DNA of 64,000 bases from Taudactylus pleione (GCA_031769625.1 JAUIMM010002538.1:310001-374000), one strand, 5' to 3'; shown: positions 31,801-49,800, counted from the first letter of the stretch. Notes: a model not told the origin generated them from the letters alone. Translations and numbers: made by a program.

Positions 31801-34800
31801 TGAGGGACGGCACAACGAGACTCAGCTGTCACATCATCAATACAATATAATGTCACTGTACTCGTGAGGGATGGCACAACGAGACACAGCTGTCACATCA
31901 TCAATACAATATAATGTCACTGCACTCCTGAGGGACGGCACAACGAGACTAAGCTGTCACATCACTACAATATAATGTCACTGCACTCCTGAGGGATGGC
32001 ACAACGAGACTCAGCTGTAACATCATCACTACAATATAATGTCACTGCACTCCTGAGGGACGGCACAACGAGACTCAGCTGTCACATCATCACTACAATA
32101 TAATGTCACTGCACTCCTGAGGGACGGCACAACGAGACTCAGCTGTCACATCACTACAATATAATGTCACTGCACTCCTGAGGGATGGCACAACGAGACT
32201 CAGCTGTCACATCATCACTACAATATAATGTCACTGCACTCCTGAGGGACGGCACAACGAGACTCAGCTGTCACATCATCACTACAATATAACCCTCACT
32301 GTACTCCTGAGGAATGGCACAACGAGACTCAGCTGTCACATCATCACTACAATATAACGTCACTGCACTCCTGAGGGATGGCACAACGAGACTCAGCTGT
32401 CACATCATCACTACAATATAACGTCACTGCACTCCTGAGGGATGGCACAACGAGACTCAGCTGTCACATCATCACTACAATATAACGTCACTGCACTCCT
32501 GAGGGATGGCACAACGAGACTCAGCTGTCACATCAACACAATATAATGTCACTGCACTCCTGAGGGATGGCACAACGAGAATCCGCTGTCACATCATCAC
32601 TACAATATAATGTCACTGCACTCCTGAGGGACGGCACAACGAGACTCAGCAGTCACATCAATACAATATAACGTCACTGCACTCCTGAGGGACGGCACAA
32701 CGAGACTCAGCTGTGACATCAATACAATATAATGTCACTGCACTCCTGAGTGACGGCACAACGAGACTCAGCTGTGACAACATCACTACAATATAATGTC
32801 ACTGCACTCCTGAGGGACGGCACAACGAGACTCAGCTGTCACATCATCACTACAATATAATGTCACTGCACTCCTGAAGGATGGCACAACGAGACTCAGC
32901 TGTCACATCACTACAATATAATGTCACTGCACTCCTGAGGGATGGCACAACGAGACTCAGCTGTCACATCATCACTACAATATAATGTCACTGCACTCCA
33001 GAGGGACGGCACAACGAGACACAGCTGTCACATCATCACTACAATATAATGTCACTGCACTCCTGAGGGACGGCACAACGAGACTCAGCTGTCACATCAT
33101 CAATACAATATAACGTCACTGCACTCCTGAGGGACGGCACAACGAGACTCAGCTGTCACATCATCACTACAATATAATGTCACTGCACACCTGAGGGACG
33201 GCACAACGAGACTCAGCAGTCGCATCAATACAATATAATGTCACCGCACTCCTGAGGGATGGCACAACGAGACTCAGCTGTCACATCAATACAATATAAC
33301 GTCACTGCACTCCTGAGGGACGGCACAACGAGACTCAGCAGTCGCATCAATACAATATAATGTCACCGCACTCCTGAGGGATGGCACAACGAGACTCAGC
33401 TGTCACATCAATACAATATAATGTCACTGCACTCCTGAGGGACGGCACAACGAGACTCAGCTGTCACATCAATACAATATAACGTCACTGCACTCCTGAG
33501 GGACGGCACAACGAGACTCAGCTGTGACAACATCACTACAATATAACGTCACTGCACTCCTGAGGGACGGCGCAACGAGACTCAGCTTTCACATCATCAC
33601 TACAATATAATGTCACTGCACTCCTGATGGATGGCACAACGAGACTCAGCTGTCACATCATCACTACAATATAATGTCACTGCACTCCAGAGGGACGGCA
33701 CAACGAGACTCAGCTGTCACATCATCACTACAATATAATGTCACTGCACTCCTGAGGGACGGCACAACGAGACTCAGCGGTCACATCATCACTACAATAT
33801 AATGTCACTGTACTCCTGAGGGACGGAACAACGAGACTCAGCTGTCACATCATCAATACAATATAACGTCACTGCACTCATGAGGGACGGCACAACGAGA
33901 CTCAGCTGTCACATCATCACTACAATATAATGTCACTGCACTCCTGAGGGATGGCACAACGAGACTCAGCTGTCACATCATCACTACAATATAATGTCAC
34001 TGCACTCCTGAGGGACGGCACAACGAGACTCAGCTGTCACATCATCACTACAATATAATGTCACTGCACTCCTGAGGGACGGCACAATGAGACTCAGCTG
34101 TCACATCATCACTACAATATAATGTCTCAGCACTCCTGAGGGACGGCACAACGAGACTCAGATGTCACATCATCAATACAAAATAATGTCACTGCACTCC
34201 TGAGGGATGGCACAACGAGACTCAGCTGTCACATCATCACTACAATATAATGTCACTGCACTCCTGAGGGACGGCACAACGAGACTCAGCAGTAACATCA
34301 ATACAATATAACGTCACTGTACACCTGAGGGATGGCACAACGAGACTCAGCTGTCACATCATCACTACAATATAATGTCACTGCACTCCGGAGGGACGGC
34401 ACAACGAAACTCAGCTGTCACATCAACACAATATAATGTCACTGCACTCCTGAGGGATGGAACAATGAGACTCAGCTGTCACATCACTACAATATAATGT
34501 CACTGCACTCCTGAGGGATGGCACAACGAGACTCAGATGTCACATCATCAATACAATATAATGTCACTGCACTCCTGAGGGATGGCACAACGAGACTCAG
34601 CTGTCACATCATCACTGCAATATAATGTCAATGCACTCCTGAGGGACGGCACAACGAGACTCAGCAGTCACATCAATACAATATAACGTCACTGCACTCA
34701 TGAGGGAAGGCACAACGAGACTCAGCTGTCACATCATCACTACAATATAATGTCACTGCACTCCTGAGGGATGGCACAACGAGACTCAGCTGTCAATCCA

Positions 34801-37800
34801 ATACAATATAATGTCACTGCACTCCTGAGGGACGGCACAACGAGACTCAGCTGTGACAACATCACTACAATATAATGTCACTGCACTCCTGAGGGACGGC
34901 ACAACGAGACTCAGCTGTCACATCATCACTACAATATAATGTCACTGCACTCCTGATGGACGGCACAACGAGACTCAGCTGTCACATCATCACTACAATA
35001 TGTCAATGCACTCCTGAGGGACGGCACAACGAGACTCAGCAGTCACATCAATACAATATAATGTCACTGCACTCCTGAGGGATGGCACAACGAGACTCAG
35101 CTGTCACATCATCACTACAATATAATGTCACTGCACTCCTGAGGGACGGCACAACGAGACTCAGCTGTCACATCTATACAATATAATGTCACTGCACTCC
35201 TGAGGGACGGCACAACGAGACTCAGCTGTCACATCATCAATACAATATAACGTCACTGTACTCCTGAGGGATGGCACAACGAGACTCAGCTGTCACATCA
35301 TCACTACAATATAATGTCACTGCACTCCTGAGGGACGGCACAACGAGACTCAGCTGTCACATCATCAATACAATATAACGTCACTGTACTCCTGAGGGAT
35401 GGCACAACGAGACTCAGCTGTCACATCATCAATACAATATAATGTCTCTGCACTCCTGAGGGACGGCACAACGAGACTCAGATGTCACATCATCAATACA
35501 AAATAATGTCACTGCACTCATGAGGGATGGCACAACGAGACTCAGCTGTCACATCATCACTACAATATAATGTCACTGCACTCCTGAGGGACGGCACAAC
35601 GAGACTCAGCAGTAACATCAATACAATATAACGTCACTGTACACCTGAGGGATGGCACAACGAGACTCAGCTGTCACATCATCACTACAATATAATGTCA
35701 CTGCACTCCGGAGGGACGGCACAACGAAACTCAGCTGTCACATCAACACAATATAATGTCACTGCACTCCTGAGGGACTGCACAACGAATCTCAGCTGTC
35801 ACATCAACACAATATAATGTCACTGCACTCCTGAGGGATGGCACAACGAGACTCAGCTGTCACATCATCACTACAATATAATGTCACTGCACTCCTTAGG
35901 GACGGCACAACGAGACTCAGCAGTCACATCAATACAATATAACGTCACTGCACTCTTGAGGGATGGCACAACGAGACTCAGCTGTCAATCCAATACAATA
36001 TAATGTCACTGCACTCCTGAGGGACGGCACAACGAGACTCAGCTGTCACATCATCACTACAATATAATGTCACTGCACTCCTTAGGGAAGGCACAACGAG
36101 ACTCAGCTGTCACATCATCACTACAATATAATGTCACTGCACTCCTGAGGGATGGCACAACGAGACTCAGCTGTCAATCCAATACAATATAATGTCACTG
36201 CACTCCTGAGGGACGGCACAACGAGACTCAGCTGTGACAACATCACTACAATATAATGTCACTGCACTCCTGAGGGACGGCACAACGAGACTCAGCTGTC
36301 ACATCATCACTACAATATAATGTCACTGCACTCCTGATGGATGGCACAACGAGACTCAGCTGTCACATCATCACTACAATATAATGTCATTGCACTCATG
36401 AGGGAAGGCACAACGAGACTCAGCTGTGACAACATCACTACAATATAATGTCACTGCACTCCTGAGGGACGGCACAACGAGACTCAGCTGTCACATCATC
36501 ACTACAATATAATGTCACTGCACTCCTGATGGATGGCACAACGAGACTCAGCTGTCACATCATCACTACAATATAATGTCATTGCACTCCTGAGGGATGG
36601 CACAACGAGACTCAGCTGTCACATCATCACTACAATATAATGTCACTGCACTCCTGAGGGATGGCACAACGAGACTCAGCTGTCATATCAATACAATATA
36701 ATGTCACTGCACTCCTGAGGGATGGCACAACGAGACTCAGCTGTCACATCATCACTACAATATAATGTCAATGCACTCCTGAGGGACGGCACAACGAGAC
36801 TCAGCAGTCACATCAATACAATATAATGTCACTGCACTCCTGAGGGATGGCACAACGAGACTCAGCTGTCACATCATCACTACAATATAATGTCACTGCA
36901 CTCCTGAGGGACGGCACAACGAGACTCAGCAGTCACATCAATACAATATAACGTCACTGCACTCCTGAGGGAAGGCACAACGAGACTCAGCTATCACATC
37001 ATCACTACAATATAATGTCACTGCACTCCTGAGGGACGGCACAACGAGACTCAGCTGTCACATCTATACAATATAATGTCACTGCACTCCTGAGGGACGG
37101 CACAACGAGACTCAGCTGTCACATCATCAATACAATATAACGTCACTGTACTCCTGAGGGATGGCACAACGAGACTCAGCTGTCACATCATCAATACAAT
37201 ATAATGTCTCTGCACTCCTGAGGGACGGCACAACGAGACTCAGATGTCACATCATCAATACAAAATAATGTCACTGCACTCATGAGGGATGGCACAACGA
37301 GACTCAGCTGTCACATCATCACTACAATACAATGTCACTGCACTCCTGAGGGACGGCACAACGAGACTCAGCAGTAACATCAATACAATATAACGTCACT
37401 GTACACCTGAGGGATGGCACAACGAGACTCAGCTGTCACATCATCACTACAATATAATGTCACTGCACTCCGGAGGGACGGCACAACGAAACTCAGCTGT
37501 CACATCAACACAATATAATGTCACTGCACTCCTGAGGGACTGCACAACGAATCTCAGCTGTCACATCAACACAATATAATGTCACTGCACTCCTGAGGGA
37601 TGGAACAATGAGACTCAGATGTCACATCATCAATACAATATAATGTCACTGCACTCCTGAGGGATGGCACAACGAGACTCAGCTGTCACATCATCACTAC
37701 AATATAATGTCACTGCACTCCTTAGGGACGGCACAACGAGACTCAGCAGTCACATCAATACAATATAACGTCACTGCACTCTTGAGGGATGGCACAACGA

Positions 37801-40800
37801 GACTCAGCTGTCAATCCAATACAATATAATGTCACTGCACTCCTGAGGGACGGCACAACGAGACTCAGCTGTCACATCATCACTACAATATAATGTCACT
37901 GCACTCCTTAGGGAAGGCACAACGAGACTCAGCTGTCACATCATCACTACAATATAATGTCACTGCACTCCTGAGCGATGGCACAACGAGACTCAGCTGT
38001 CAATCCAATACAATATAATGTCACTGCACTCCTGAGGGACGGCACAACGAGACTCAGCTGTGACAACATCACTACAATATAATGTCACTGCACTCCTGAG
38101 GGACGGCACAACGAGACTCAGCTGTCACATCATCACTACAATATAATGTCACTGCACTCCTGATGGATGGCACAACGAGACTCAGCTGTCACATCATCAC
38201 TACAATATAATGTCATTGCACTCCTGAGGGATGGCACAACGAGACTCAGTGTCACATCATCACTACAATATAATGTCACTGCACTCCTGAGGGATGGCAC
38301 AACGAGACTCAGCTGTCACATCATCACTACAATATAATGTCACTGCACTCCTGAGGGATGGCACAACGAGACTCAGCTGTCACATCAGCACTACAATATA
38401 ATGTCACTGCACTCCTGAGGGACGGCACAACGAGACTCAGCTGTCACATCATCACTACAATATAATGTCACTGCACTCCTGAGGGACGGCACAACGAGAA
38501 TCAGCTGTCACATCAATACAATATAATGTCACTGCACTCCTGAGGGATGGCACAACGAGACTCAGCTGTCACATCATCACTACAATATAATGTCAATGCA
38601 CTCCTGAGGGACGGCACAACGAGACTCAGCAGTCACATCAATACAATATAATGTCACTGCACTCCTGAGGGATGGCACAACGAGACTCAGCTGTCACATC
38701 ATCACTACAATATAATGTCACTGCACTCCTGAGGGACGGCACAACGAGACTCAGCAGTCACATCAATACAATATAACGTCACTGCACTCCTGAGGGAAGG
38801 CACAACGAGACTCAGCTATCACATCATCACTACAATATAATGTCACTGCACTCCTGAGGGACGGCACAACGAGACTCAGCTGTCACATCAATACAATATA
38901 ATGTCACTGCACTCCTGAGGGACGGCACAACGAGACTCAGCTATCACATCATCACTACAATATAATGTCACTGCACTCCTGAGGGACGGCACAACGAGAC
39001 TCAGCTGTCACATCAATACAATATAATGTCACTGCACTCCTGAGGGACGGCACAACGAAACTCAGCTGTCACATCAACACAATATAATGTCACTGCACTC
39101 CTGAGGGATGGAACAATGAGACTCAGCTGTCACATCACTACAATATAATGTCACTGCACTCCTGAGGGATGGCACAACGAGACTCAGATGTCACATCATC
39201 ACTACAATATAATGTCACTGCACTCCTGAGGGATGGCACAACGAGACTCAGCTGTCACATCATCACTACAATATAATGTCACTGCACTCCTGAGGGACGG
39301 CACAACGAGACTCAGCAGTCACATCAATACAATATAACGTCACTGCACTCCTGAGGGAAGGCACAACGAGACTCAGCTATCACATCATCACTACAATATA
39401 ATGTCACTGCACTCCTGAGGGACGGCACAACGAGACTCAGCTGTCACATCAATACAATATAATGTCACTGCACTCCTGAGGGACGGCACAACGAGACTCA
39501 GCTATCACATCATCACTACAATATAATGTCACTGCACTCCTGAGGGACGGCACAACGAGACTCAGCTGTCACATCAATACAATATAATGTCACTGCACTC
39601 CTGAGGGACGGCACAACGAAACTCAGCTGTCACATCAACACAATATAATGTCACTGCACTCCTGAGGGATGGAACAATGAGACTCAGCTGTCACATCACT
39701 ACAATATAATGTCACTGCACTCCTGAGGGATGGCACAACGAGACTCAGATGTCACATCATCACTACAATATAATGTCACTGCACTCCTGAGGGATGGCAC
39801 AACGAGACTCAGCTGTCACATCATCACTACAATATAATGTCAATGCACTCCTGAGGGACGGCACAACGAGACTCAGCAGTCACATCAATACAATATAATG
39901 TCACTGCACTCCTGAGGGATGGCACAACGAGACTCAGCTGTCACATCATCACTACAATATAATGTCACTGCACTCCTGAGGGACGGCACAACGAGACTCA
40001 GCTGTCACATCACTACAATATAATGTCACTGCACTCCTGAGGGACGGCACAACGAGACTCAGATGTCAAATCACTACAATATAATGTCACTGCACTCCTG
40101 AGGGACGGCACAACGAGACTCAGCTGTCACATCATCACTACAATATAATGTCACTGCACTCCTGAGGGATGGCACAACGAGACTCAGCTGTCACATCATC
40201 ACTACAATATAATGTCAAAGCACTCCTGAGGGACGGCACAACGAGACTCAGCTGTCACATCATCACTACAATATAATGTCACTGCACTCCTGAGGGACGG
40301 CACAACGAGACTCAGCTGTCACATCATCACTACAATATAATGTCACTGCACTCCTGAGGGACGGCACAACGAGACTCAGCTGTCACATCAATAAAATACA
40401 ATGTCACTGCACTCCTCAGGGATGGCACAACGAGACTCAGCTGTCACATCATCAATACAATATAATGTCACTGCACAACGAGACTCAGCTGTCACATCAT
40501 CAATACAATATAATGTCATTGCACTCCGGAGGGACGGCACAACGAGACTCAGATGTCACTTCATCAATACAATATAATGTCATTGCACTCCAGAGGGACG
40601 GCACAACGAGACTCAGCTGTCACATCATCACTACAATATAATGTCACTGCACTCCTGAGGGATGGCACAACGAGACTCAGCTGTCACATCATCACTACAA
40701 TATAATGTCACTGCACTCCTGAGGGACGGCACAACGAGACTCAGCTGTCACATCATCACTACAATATAATGTCACTGCACTCCTGAGGGATGGCACAACG

Positions 40801-43800
40801 AGACTCAGCTGTCACATCATCACTACAATATAATGTCACTGCACTCCTGAGGGACGGCACAACGAGACTCAGCTGTCACATCATCACTACAATATAATGT
40901 CACTGCACTCCTGAGGGACGGCACAACGAGACTCAGCTGTCACATCAATAAAATACAATGTCACTGCACTCCTGAGGGATGGCACAACGAGACTCAGCTG
41001 TCACATCATCAATACAATATAATGTCACTGCACTCCTGAGGGACGGCACAACGAGAATCAGCTGTCACATCATCAATACAATATAACGTCACTGCACTCC
41101 TGAGGGACGGCACAACGAGACTCAGCTGTCACATCAATACAAAATAATGTCACTGCACTCCTGAGGGACGGCACAACGAGACTCAGCTGTCACATCAATA
41201 CAAAATAATGTCACTGCACTCCTGAGGGACGGCACAATGAGACTCAGCTGTCACATCATCACTACAATATAATGTCATTGCACTCCTGAGGGATGGCACA
41301 ACGAGACTCAGCTGTGACTACATCACTACAATATAATGTCACTGCACTCCTGAGGGATGGCACAACGAGACTCAGCTGTCACATCATCACTACAATATAA
41401 TGTCACTGCACTCCTTAGGGACGGCACAACGAGACTCAGCTGTCACATCATCACTACAATATAATGTCACTGTACAACGAGACTCCGCTGTCTCATCATC
41501 AATACAATATAATGTCACTGCACTCCTGAGGGATGGCACAACGAGACTCAGCTGTCACATCATCACTACAATATAATGTCACTGCACTCCTGAGGGATGG
41601 CACAACGAGACTAAGCTGTCACATCATCACTACAATATAATGTCACTGCACTCCTGAGGGATGGCACAACGAGACTCAGCTGTCACATCATCACTACAAT
41701 ATAATGTCACTGTACTCCTGAGGGACGGCACAACGAGACTCAGCTGTCACATCAATACAATATAATGTCACTGCACTCCTGAGGGACGGCACAACGAGAC
41801 TCAGCTGTGACAACATCACTACAATATAATGTCACTGCACACCTGAGGGACGGCACAACGAGACTCAGCTGTCACATCATCAATACAATATAATGTCACT
41901 GCACTCCTGAGGGATGGCACAACGAGACTCAGCTGTCACATCATCACTACAATATAATGTCACTGCACTCCTGAGGGACGGCACAACGAGACTCAGCAGT
42001 CACATCAATACAATATAACGTCACTGTACACCTGAGGGACGGTACAACGAAACTCAGCTGTCACATCAACACAATATAATGTCACTGCACTCCTGAGGGA
42101 TGGAACAATGAGACTCAGCTGTCACATCACTACAATATAATGTCACTGCACTCCTGAGGGATGGCACAACGAGACTCAGCTGTCAATCCAATACAATATA
42201 ATGTCACTGCACTCCTGAGGGACGGCACAACGAGACTCAGCTGTCACATCATCAATACAATATAACGTCACTGCACTCCTGAGGGACGGCACAACGAGAC
42301 TCAGGTGTCACATCATCACTACAATATAATGTCACTGCACTCCTGAGGGACGGCACAATGAGACTCAGCTGTGACAACATCAATACAATATAATGTCACT
42401 GCACTCCTGAGGGACGGCACAACGAGACTCAGCTGTCACATCATCACTACAATATAATGTCACTACACTCCTGAGGGACGGCACAACGAGACTCAGCTGT
42501 CACATCACTACAATATAATGTCACTGCACTCCTGAGGGATGGCACAACGAGACTCAGCAGTCACATCAATACAATATAATGTCACTGCACTCCTGAGGGA
42601 TGGCACAACGAGACTCAGCTGTGACAACATCACTACAATATAATGTCACTGCACTCCTGAGGGATGGCACAACGAGACTCAGCTGTCACATCATCACTAC
42701 AATATAATGTCACTGCACTCCTGATGGATGGCACAACGAGACTCAGCTGTCACATCATCACTACAATATAATGTCACTGCACTCCTGATGGATGGCACAA
42801 CGAGACTCAGCTGTCACATCATCACTACAGTATAATGTCATTGCACTCCTGAGGGATGGCACAACGAGACTCAGCTGTCACATCATCACTACAATATAAT
42901 GTCACTGCACTCCTGAGGGATGGCACAACGAGACTCAGCTGTCACATCAATACAATATAATGTCACTGCACTCCTGATGGATGGCACAATGAGACTCAGC
43001 TGTCACATCAATACAATATAATGTCACTGCACTCCTGAGGGATGGCACAACGAGACTCAGCTGTCACATCATCACTACAATATAATGTCACTGCACTCCT
43101 GAGGGACGGCACAACGAGACTCAGCAGTCACATCAATACAATATAACGTCACTGCACTCCTGAGGGATGGTACAACGAGACTCAGCTGTCACATCATCAA
43201 TACAATATAACGTCACTGCACTCCTGAGGGACGGCACAACGAGACTCAGGTGTGACAACATCACTACAATATAATGTCACTGCACTCCTGAGGGACGGCA
43301 CAACGAGACTCAGCTGTCACATCATCAATACAATATAATGTCACTGCACAACGAGACTCAGCTGTCACATCATCAATACAATATAATGTCATTGCACTCC
43401 TGACGGATGGCACAACGAGACTCAGCTGTCACATCATCACTACAATATAATGTCACTGCACTCCTGAGGGATGGCACAACGAGACTCAGCTGTCACATCA
43501 TCACTACAATATAATATCACTGCACTCCTGAGGGACGGCACAACGAGACTCAGCTGTCACATCACTACAATATAATGTCACTGCACTCCTGAGGGACGGC
43601 ACAACGAGACTCAGATGTCAAATCACTACAATATAATGTCACTGCACTCCTGAGGGACGGCACAACGAGACTCAGCTGTCACATCATCACTACAATATAA
43701 TGTCACTGCACTCCTGAGGGATGGCACAACGAGACTCAGCTGTCACATCATCACTACAATATAATGTCATTGCACTCCTGAGGGACGGCACAACGAGACT

Positions 43801-46800
43801 CAGCTGTCACATCATCACTACAATATAACGTCACTGTACTCCTGAGGGATGGCACAACGAGACTCAGCTGTCACATCATCAATACAATATAACGTCACTG
43901 TACTCCTGAGGGATGGCACAACGAGACTCAGCTGTCACATCATCAATACAATATAACGTCACTGCACTCCTGAGGGACGGCACAACGAGACTCAGCTGTC
44001 ACATCAATACAAAATAATGTCACTGCACTCCTGAGGGACGGCACAACGAGACTCAGCTGTGACTACATCACTACAATATAATGTCACTGCACTCCTGAGG
44101 GATGGCACAACGAGACTCAGCTGTCACATCATCACTACAATATAATGTCACTGCACTCCTTAGGGACGGCACAACGAGACTCCGCTGTCTCATCATCAAT
44201 ACAATATAATGTCACTGCACTCCTGAGGGATGGCACAACGAGACTCAGCTGTCACATCATCACTACAGTATAATGTCACTGCACTCCTGAGGGACGGCAC
44301 AACGAGACTCAGCTGTCACATCAATACAAAATAATGTCACTGCACTCCTGAGGGACGGCACAATGAGACTCAGCTGTCACATCATCACTACAATATAATG
44401 TCATTGCACTCCTGAGGGACGGCACAACGAGACTCAGCTGTCACATCATCACTACAATATAATGTCATTGCACTCCTGAGGGACGGCACAACAAGACTCA
44501 GCTGTGACTACATCACTACAATATAATGTCACTGCACTCCTGAGGGATGGCACAACGAGACTCAGCTGTCACATCATCACTACAATATAATGTCACTGCA
44601 CTCCTTAGGGACGGCACAACGAGACTCCGCTGTCTCATCATCAATACAATATAATGTCACTGCACTCCTGAGGGATGGCACAACGAGACTCAGCTGTCAC
44701 ATCATCACTACAATATAATGTCACTGCACACCTGAGGGACGGCACAAAGACTAAGCTGTTACATCATCACTACAATATAATGTCACTGTACTCCTGAGGG
44801 ACGGCACAACGAGACTCAGCTGTCACATCAATACAATATAATGTCACTGCACTCCTGAGGGATGGCACAACGAGACTCAGCTGTCACATCATCAAAACAA
44901 TATAACGTCACTGTACTCCTGAGGGATGGCACAACGAGACTCAGCTGTCACATCATCAATACAATATAATGTCACTGCACTCCTGAGGGATGGCACAACG
45001 AGACTCAGCTGTCACATTATCACTACAATATAATGTCACTGCACTCCTGAGGGACGGCACAATGAGACTCAGCTGTCACATCATCACTACAATATAATGT
45101 CACTGCACTCCTGAGGGACGGCACAACGAGACTCAGCAGTCACATCAATACAATATAACGTCACTGCACTCCTGAGGGACGGCACAACGAGACTCAGCTG
45201 TCACATCATCAATACAATATAACGTCACTGCACTCCTGAGGGACGGCACAACGAGACTCAGGTGTCACATCATCACTACAATATAATGTCACTGCACTCC
45301 TGAGGGACGGCACAACGAGACTCAGCTGTCACATCATCACTACAATATAATGTCACTGCACTCCTGAGGGACGGCACAATGAGACTCAGCTGTGACAACA
45401 TCACTACAATATAATGTCACTGCACTCCTGAGGGACGGCGCAACGAGACTCAGCTGTTACATCATCAATACAATATAATGTCACTGCACAACGAGACTCA
45501 GCTGTCACATCATCAATACAATATAATGTCACTGCACTCCTGAGGGATGGCACAACGAGACTCAGCTGTCACATCATCACTACAATATAATGTCACTGCA
45601 CTCCTGAGGGATGGCACAACGAGACTCAGCTGTCACATCATCAATACAATATAATGTCACTGCACTCCTGAGGGACAGCACAACGAGACTCAGCTGTCAC
45701 ATCATCACTACAATATAATGTCACTGCACTCCTGAGGGACGGCACAACGAGACTCAGCTGTCACATCATCACTACAATATAATGTGACTGCACTCCTGAG
45801 GGACGGCACAACGAGACTCAGCTGTCACATCACTACAATATAATGTCACTGCACTCCTGAGGGACAGCACAACGAGACTCAGCTGTCACATCAATACAAT
45901 ATAATGTCACTGTACACCTGAGGGATGGCACAACGAGACTCAGCTGTCACATCACTACAATATAATGTCACTGCACTCCTGAGGGACTGCACAACGAAAC
46001 TCAGCTGTCACATCAACACAATATAATGTCACTGCACTCCTGAGGGATGGAACAATGAGACTCAGCTGTCACATCACTACAATATAATGTCACTGCACTC
46101 CTGAGGGATGGCACAACGAGACTCAGCTGTCACATCATCACTACAATATAATGTCACTGCACTCCTGAGGGACGGCACAACGAGACTCAGCTGTCACATC
46201 AATAAAATACAATGTCACTGCACTCCTGAGGGATGGCACAACGAGACTCAGATGTCACATCATCAATACAATATAACGTCACTGTACTCCTGAGGGATGG
46301 CACAACGAGACTCAGCTGTCACATCATCAATACAATATAATGTCACTGCACTCCTGAGGGACGGCACAACGAGAATCAGCTGTCACATCATCAATACAAT
46401 ATAACGTCACTGCACTCCTGAGGGACGGTACAACGAGACTCAGCTGTCACATCAATACAAAATAATGTCACTGCACTCCTGAGGGACGGCACAACGAGAC
46501 TCAGCTGTCACATCAATACAAAATAATGTCACTGCACTCCTGAGGGACGGCACAATGAGACTCAGCTGTCACATCATCACTACAATATAATGTCATTGCA
46601 CTCCTGAGGGATGGCACAACGAGACTCAGCTGTGACAACATCACTACAATATAATGTCACTGCACTCCTGAGGGATGGCACAACGAGACTCAGCTGTCAC
46701 ATCATCACTACAATATAATGTCACTGCACTCCTGAGGGACGGCACAACGAGACTCCGCTGTCTCATCATCAATACAATATAATGTCACTGCACTCCTGAG

Positions 46801-49800
46801 GGATGGCACAACGAGACTCAGCTGTCTCATCATCACTACAATATAATGTCATTGCACTCCTGAGGGATGGCACAACGAGACTAAGCTGTCACATCATCAC
46901 TACAATATAATGTCACTGCACTCCTGAGGGACGGCACAACGAGACTCAGCTGTGACAACATCACTACAATATAACGTCACTGCACTCCTGAGGGATGGCA
47001 CAACGAGACTCAGCAGTCACATCAATACAATATAACGTCACTGTACTCCTGAGGGATGGCACAACGAAACTCAGCTGTCACATCAACACAATATAATGTC
47101 ACTGCACTCCTGAGGGATGGAACAATGAGACTCAGCTGTCACATCACTACAATATAATGTCACTGCACTCCTGAGGGATGGAACAACGAGACTCAGATGT
47201 CACATCATCAATACAATATAATGTCACTGCACTCCTGAGGGATGGCACAACGAGACTCAGCTGTCACATCATCACTACAATATAATGTCAATGCACTCCT
47301 GAGGGACGGCACAACGAGACTCAGCTGTCACATCATCACTACAATATAATGTCACTGCACTCCTGAGGGACGGCACAACGAGACTCAGCTGTCACATCAA
47401 TAAAATACAATGTCACTGCACTCCTGAGGGATGGCACAACGAGACTCAGCTGTCACATCATCAATACAATATAACGTCACTGCACTCCTGAGGGATGGCA
47501 CAACGAGACTCAGCTGTCACATCATCAATACAATATAACGTCACTGCACTCCTGAGGGAAGGCACAACGAGACTCAGCTGTCACATCATCACTACAATAT
47601 AATGTCACTGCACTCCTGAGGGATGGCACAACGAGACTCAGCTGTCAATCCAATACAATATAATGTCACTGCACTCCTGAGGGACGGCACAACGAGACTC
47701 AGCTGTGACAACATCACTACAATATAATGTCACTGCACTCCTGAGGGACGGCACAACGAGACTCAGCTGTCACATCATCACTACAATATAATGTCACTGC
47801 ACTCCTGATGGATGGCACAACGAGACTCAGCTGTCACATCATCACTACAATATAATGTCACTGCACTCCTTAGGGACGGCACAACGAGACTCCGCTGTCT
47901 CATCATCAATACAATATAATGTCACTGCACTCCTGAGGGATGGCACAACGAGACTCAGCTGTCACATCATCACTACAATATAATGTCACTGCACTCCTGA
48001 GGGATGGCACAACGAGACTAAGCTGTCACATCATCACTACAATATAATGTCACTGCACTCCTGAGGGATGGCACAACGAGACTCAGCTGTCACATCATCA
48101 CTACAATATAATGTCACTGCACACCTGAGGGACGGCACAAAGACTAAGCTGTCACATCATCACTACAATATAATGTCACTGTACTCCTGAGGGACGGCAC
48201 AACGAGACTCAGCTGTCACATCAATACAATATAATGTCACTGCACTCCTGAGGGACGGCACAACGAGACTCAGCAGTCACATCAATACAATATAACGTCA
48301 CTGCACTCCTGAGGGACGGCACAACGAGACTCAGCTGTCACATCATCAATACAATATAACGTCACTGCACTCCTGAGGGACGGCACAACGAGACTCAGGT
48401 GTCACATCATCACTACAATATAATGTCACTGCACTCCTGAGGGACGGCACAATGAGACTCAGCTGTGACAACATCACTACAATATAATGTCACTGCACTC
48501 CTGAGGGACGGCACAACGAGACTCAGCTGTCACATCATCAATACAATATAATGTCACTGCACAACGAGACTCAGCTGTCACATCATCAATACAATATAAT
48601 GTCATTGCACTCCTGACGGATGGCACAACGAGACTCAGCTGTCACATCATCACTACAATATAATGTCACTGCACTCCTGAGGGATGGCACAACGAGACTC
48701 AGCTGTCACATCATCACTACAATATAATATCACTGCACTCCTGAGGGACGGCACAACGAGACTCAGCTGTCACATCACTACAATATAATGTCACTGCACT
48801 CCTGAGGGACGGCACAACGAGACTCAGATGTCAAATCACTACAATATAATGTCACTGCACTCCTGAGGGACGGCACAACGAGACTCAGCTGTCACATCAT
48901 CACTACAATATAATGTCACTGCACTCCTGAGGGATGGCACAACGAGACTCAGCTGTCACATCATCACTACAATATAATGTCACTGCACTCCTGAGGGACG
49001 GCACAACGAGACTCAGCTGTCACATCATCAAAACAATATAACGTCACTGTACTCCTGAAGGATGGCACAACGAGACTCAGCTGTCACATCATCAATACAA
49101 TATAATGTCACTGCACTCCTGAGGGATGGCACAACGAGACTCAGCTGTCACATCATCACTACAATATAATGTCACTGCACTCCTGAGGGACGGCACAATG
49201 AGACTCAGCTGTCACATCATCACTACAATATAATGTCACTGCACTCCTGAGGGACGGCACAACGAGACTCAGCAGTCACATCAATACAATATAACGTCAC
49301 TGCACTCCTGAGGGACGGCACAACGAGACTCAGCTGTCACATCATCAATACAATATAACGTCACTGCACTCCTGAGGGACGGCACAACGAGACTCAGGTG
49401 TCACATCATCACTACAATATAATGTCACTGCACTCCTGAGGGACGGCACAACGAGACTCAGCTGTCACATCATCACTACAATATAATGTCACTGCACTCC
49501 TGAGGGACGGCACAATGAGACTCAGCTGTGACAACATCACTACAATATAATGTCACTGCACTCCTGAGGGACGGCGCAACGAGACTCAACTGTTACATCA
49601 TCAATACAATATAATGTCACTGCACAACGAGACTCAGCTGTCACATCATCAATACAATATAATGTCACTGCACTCCTGAGGGATGGCACAACGAGACTCA
49701 GCTGTCACATCATCACTACAATATAATGTCACTGCACTCCTGAGGGATGGCACAACGAGACTCAGCTGTCACATCATCACTACAATATAATGTCACTGCA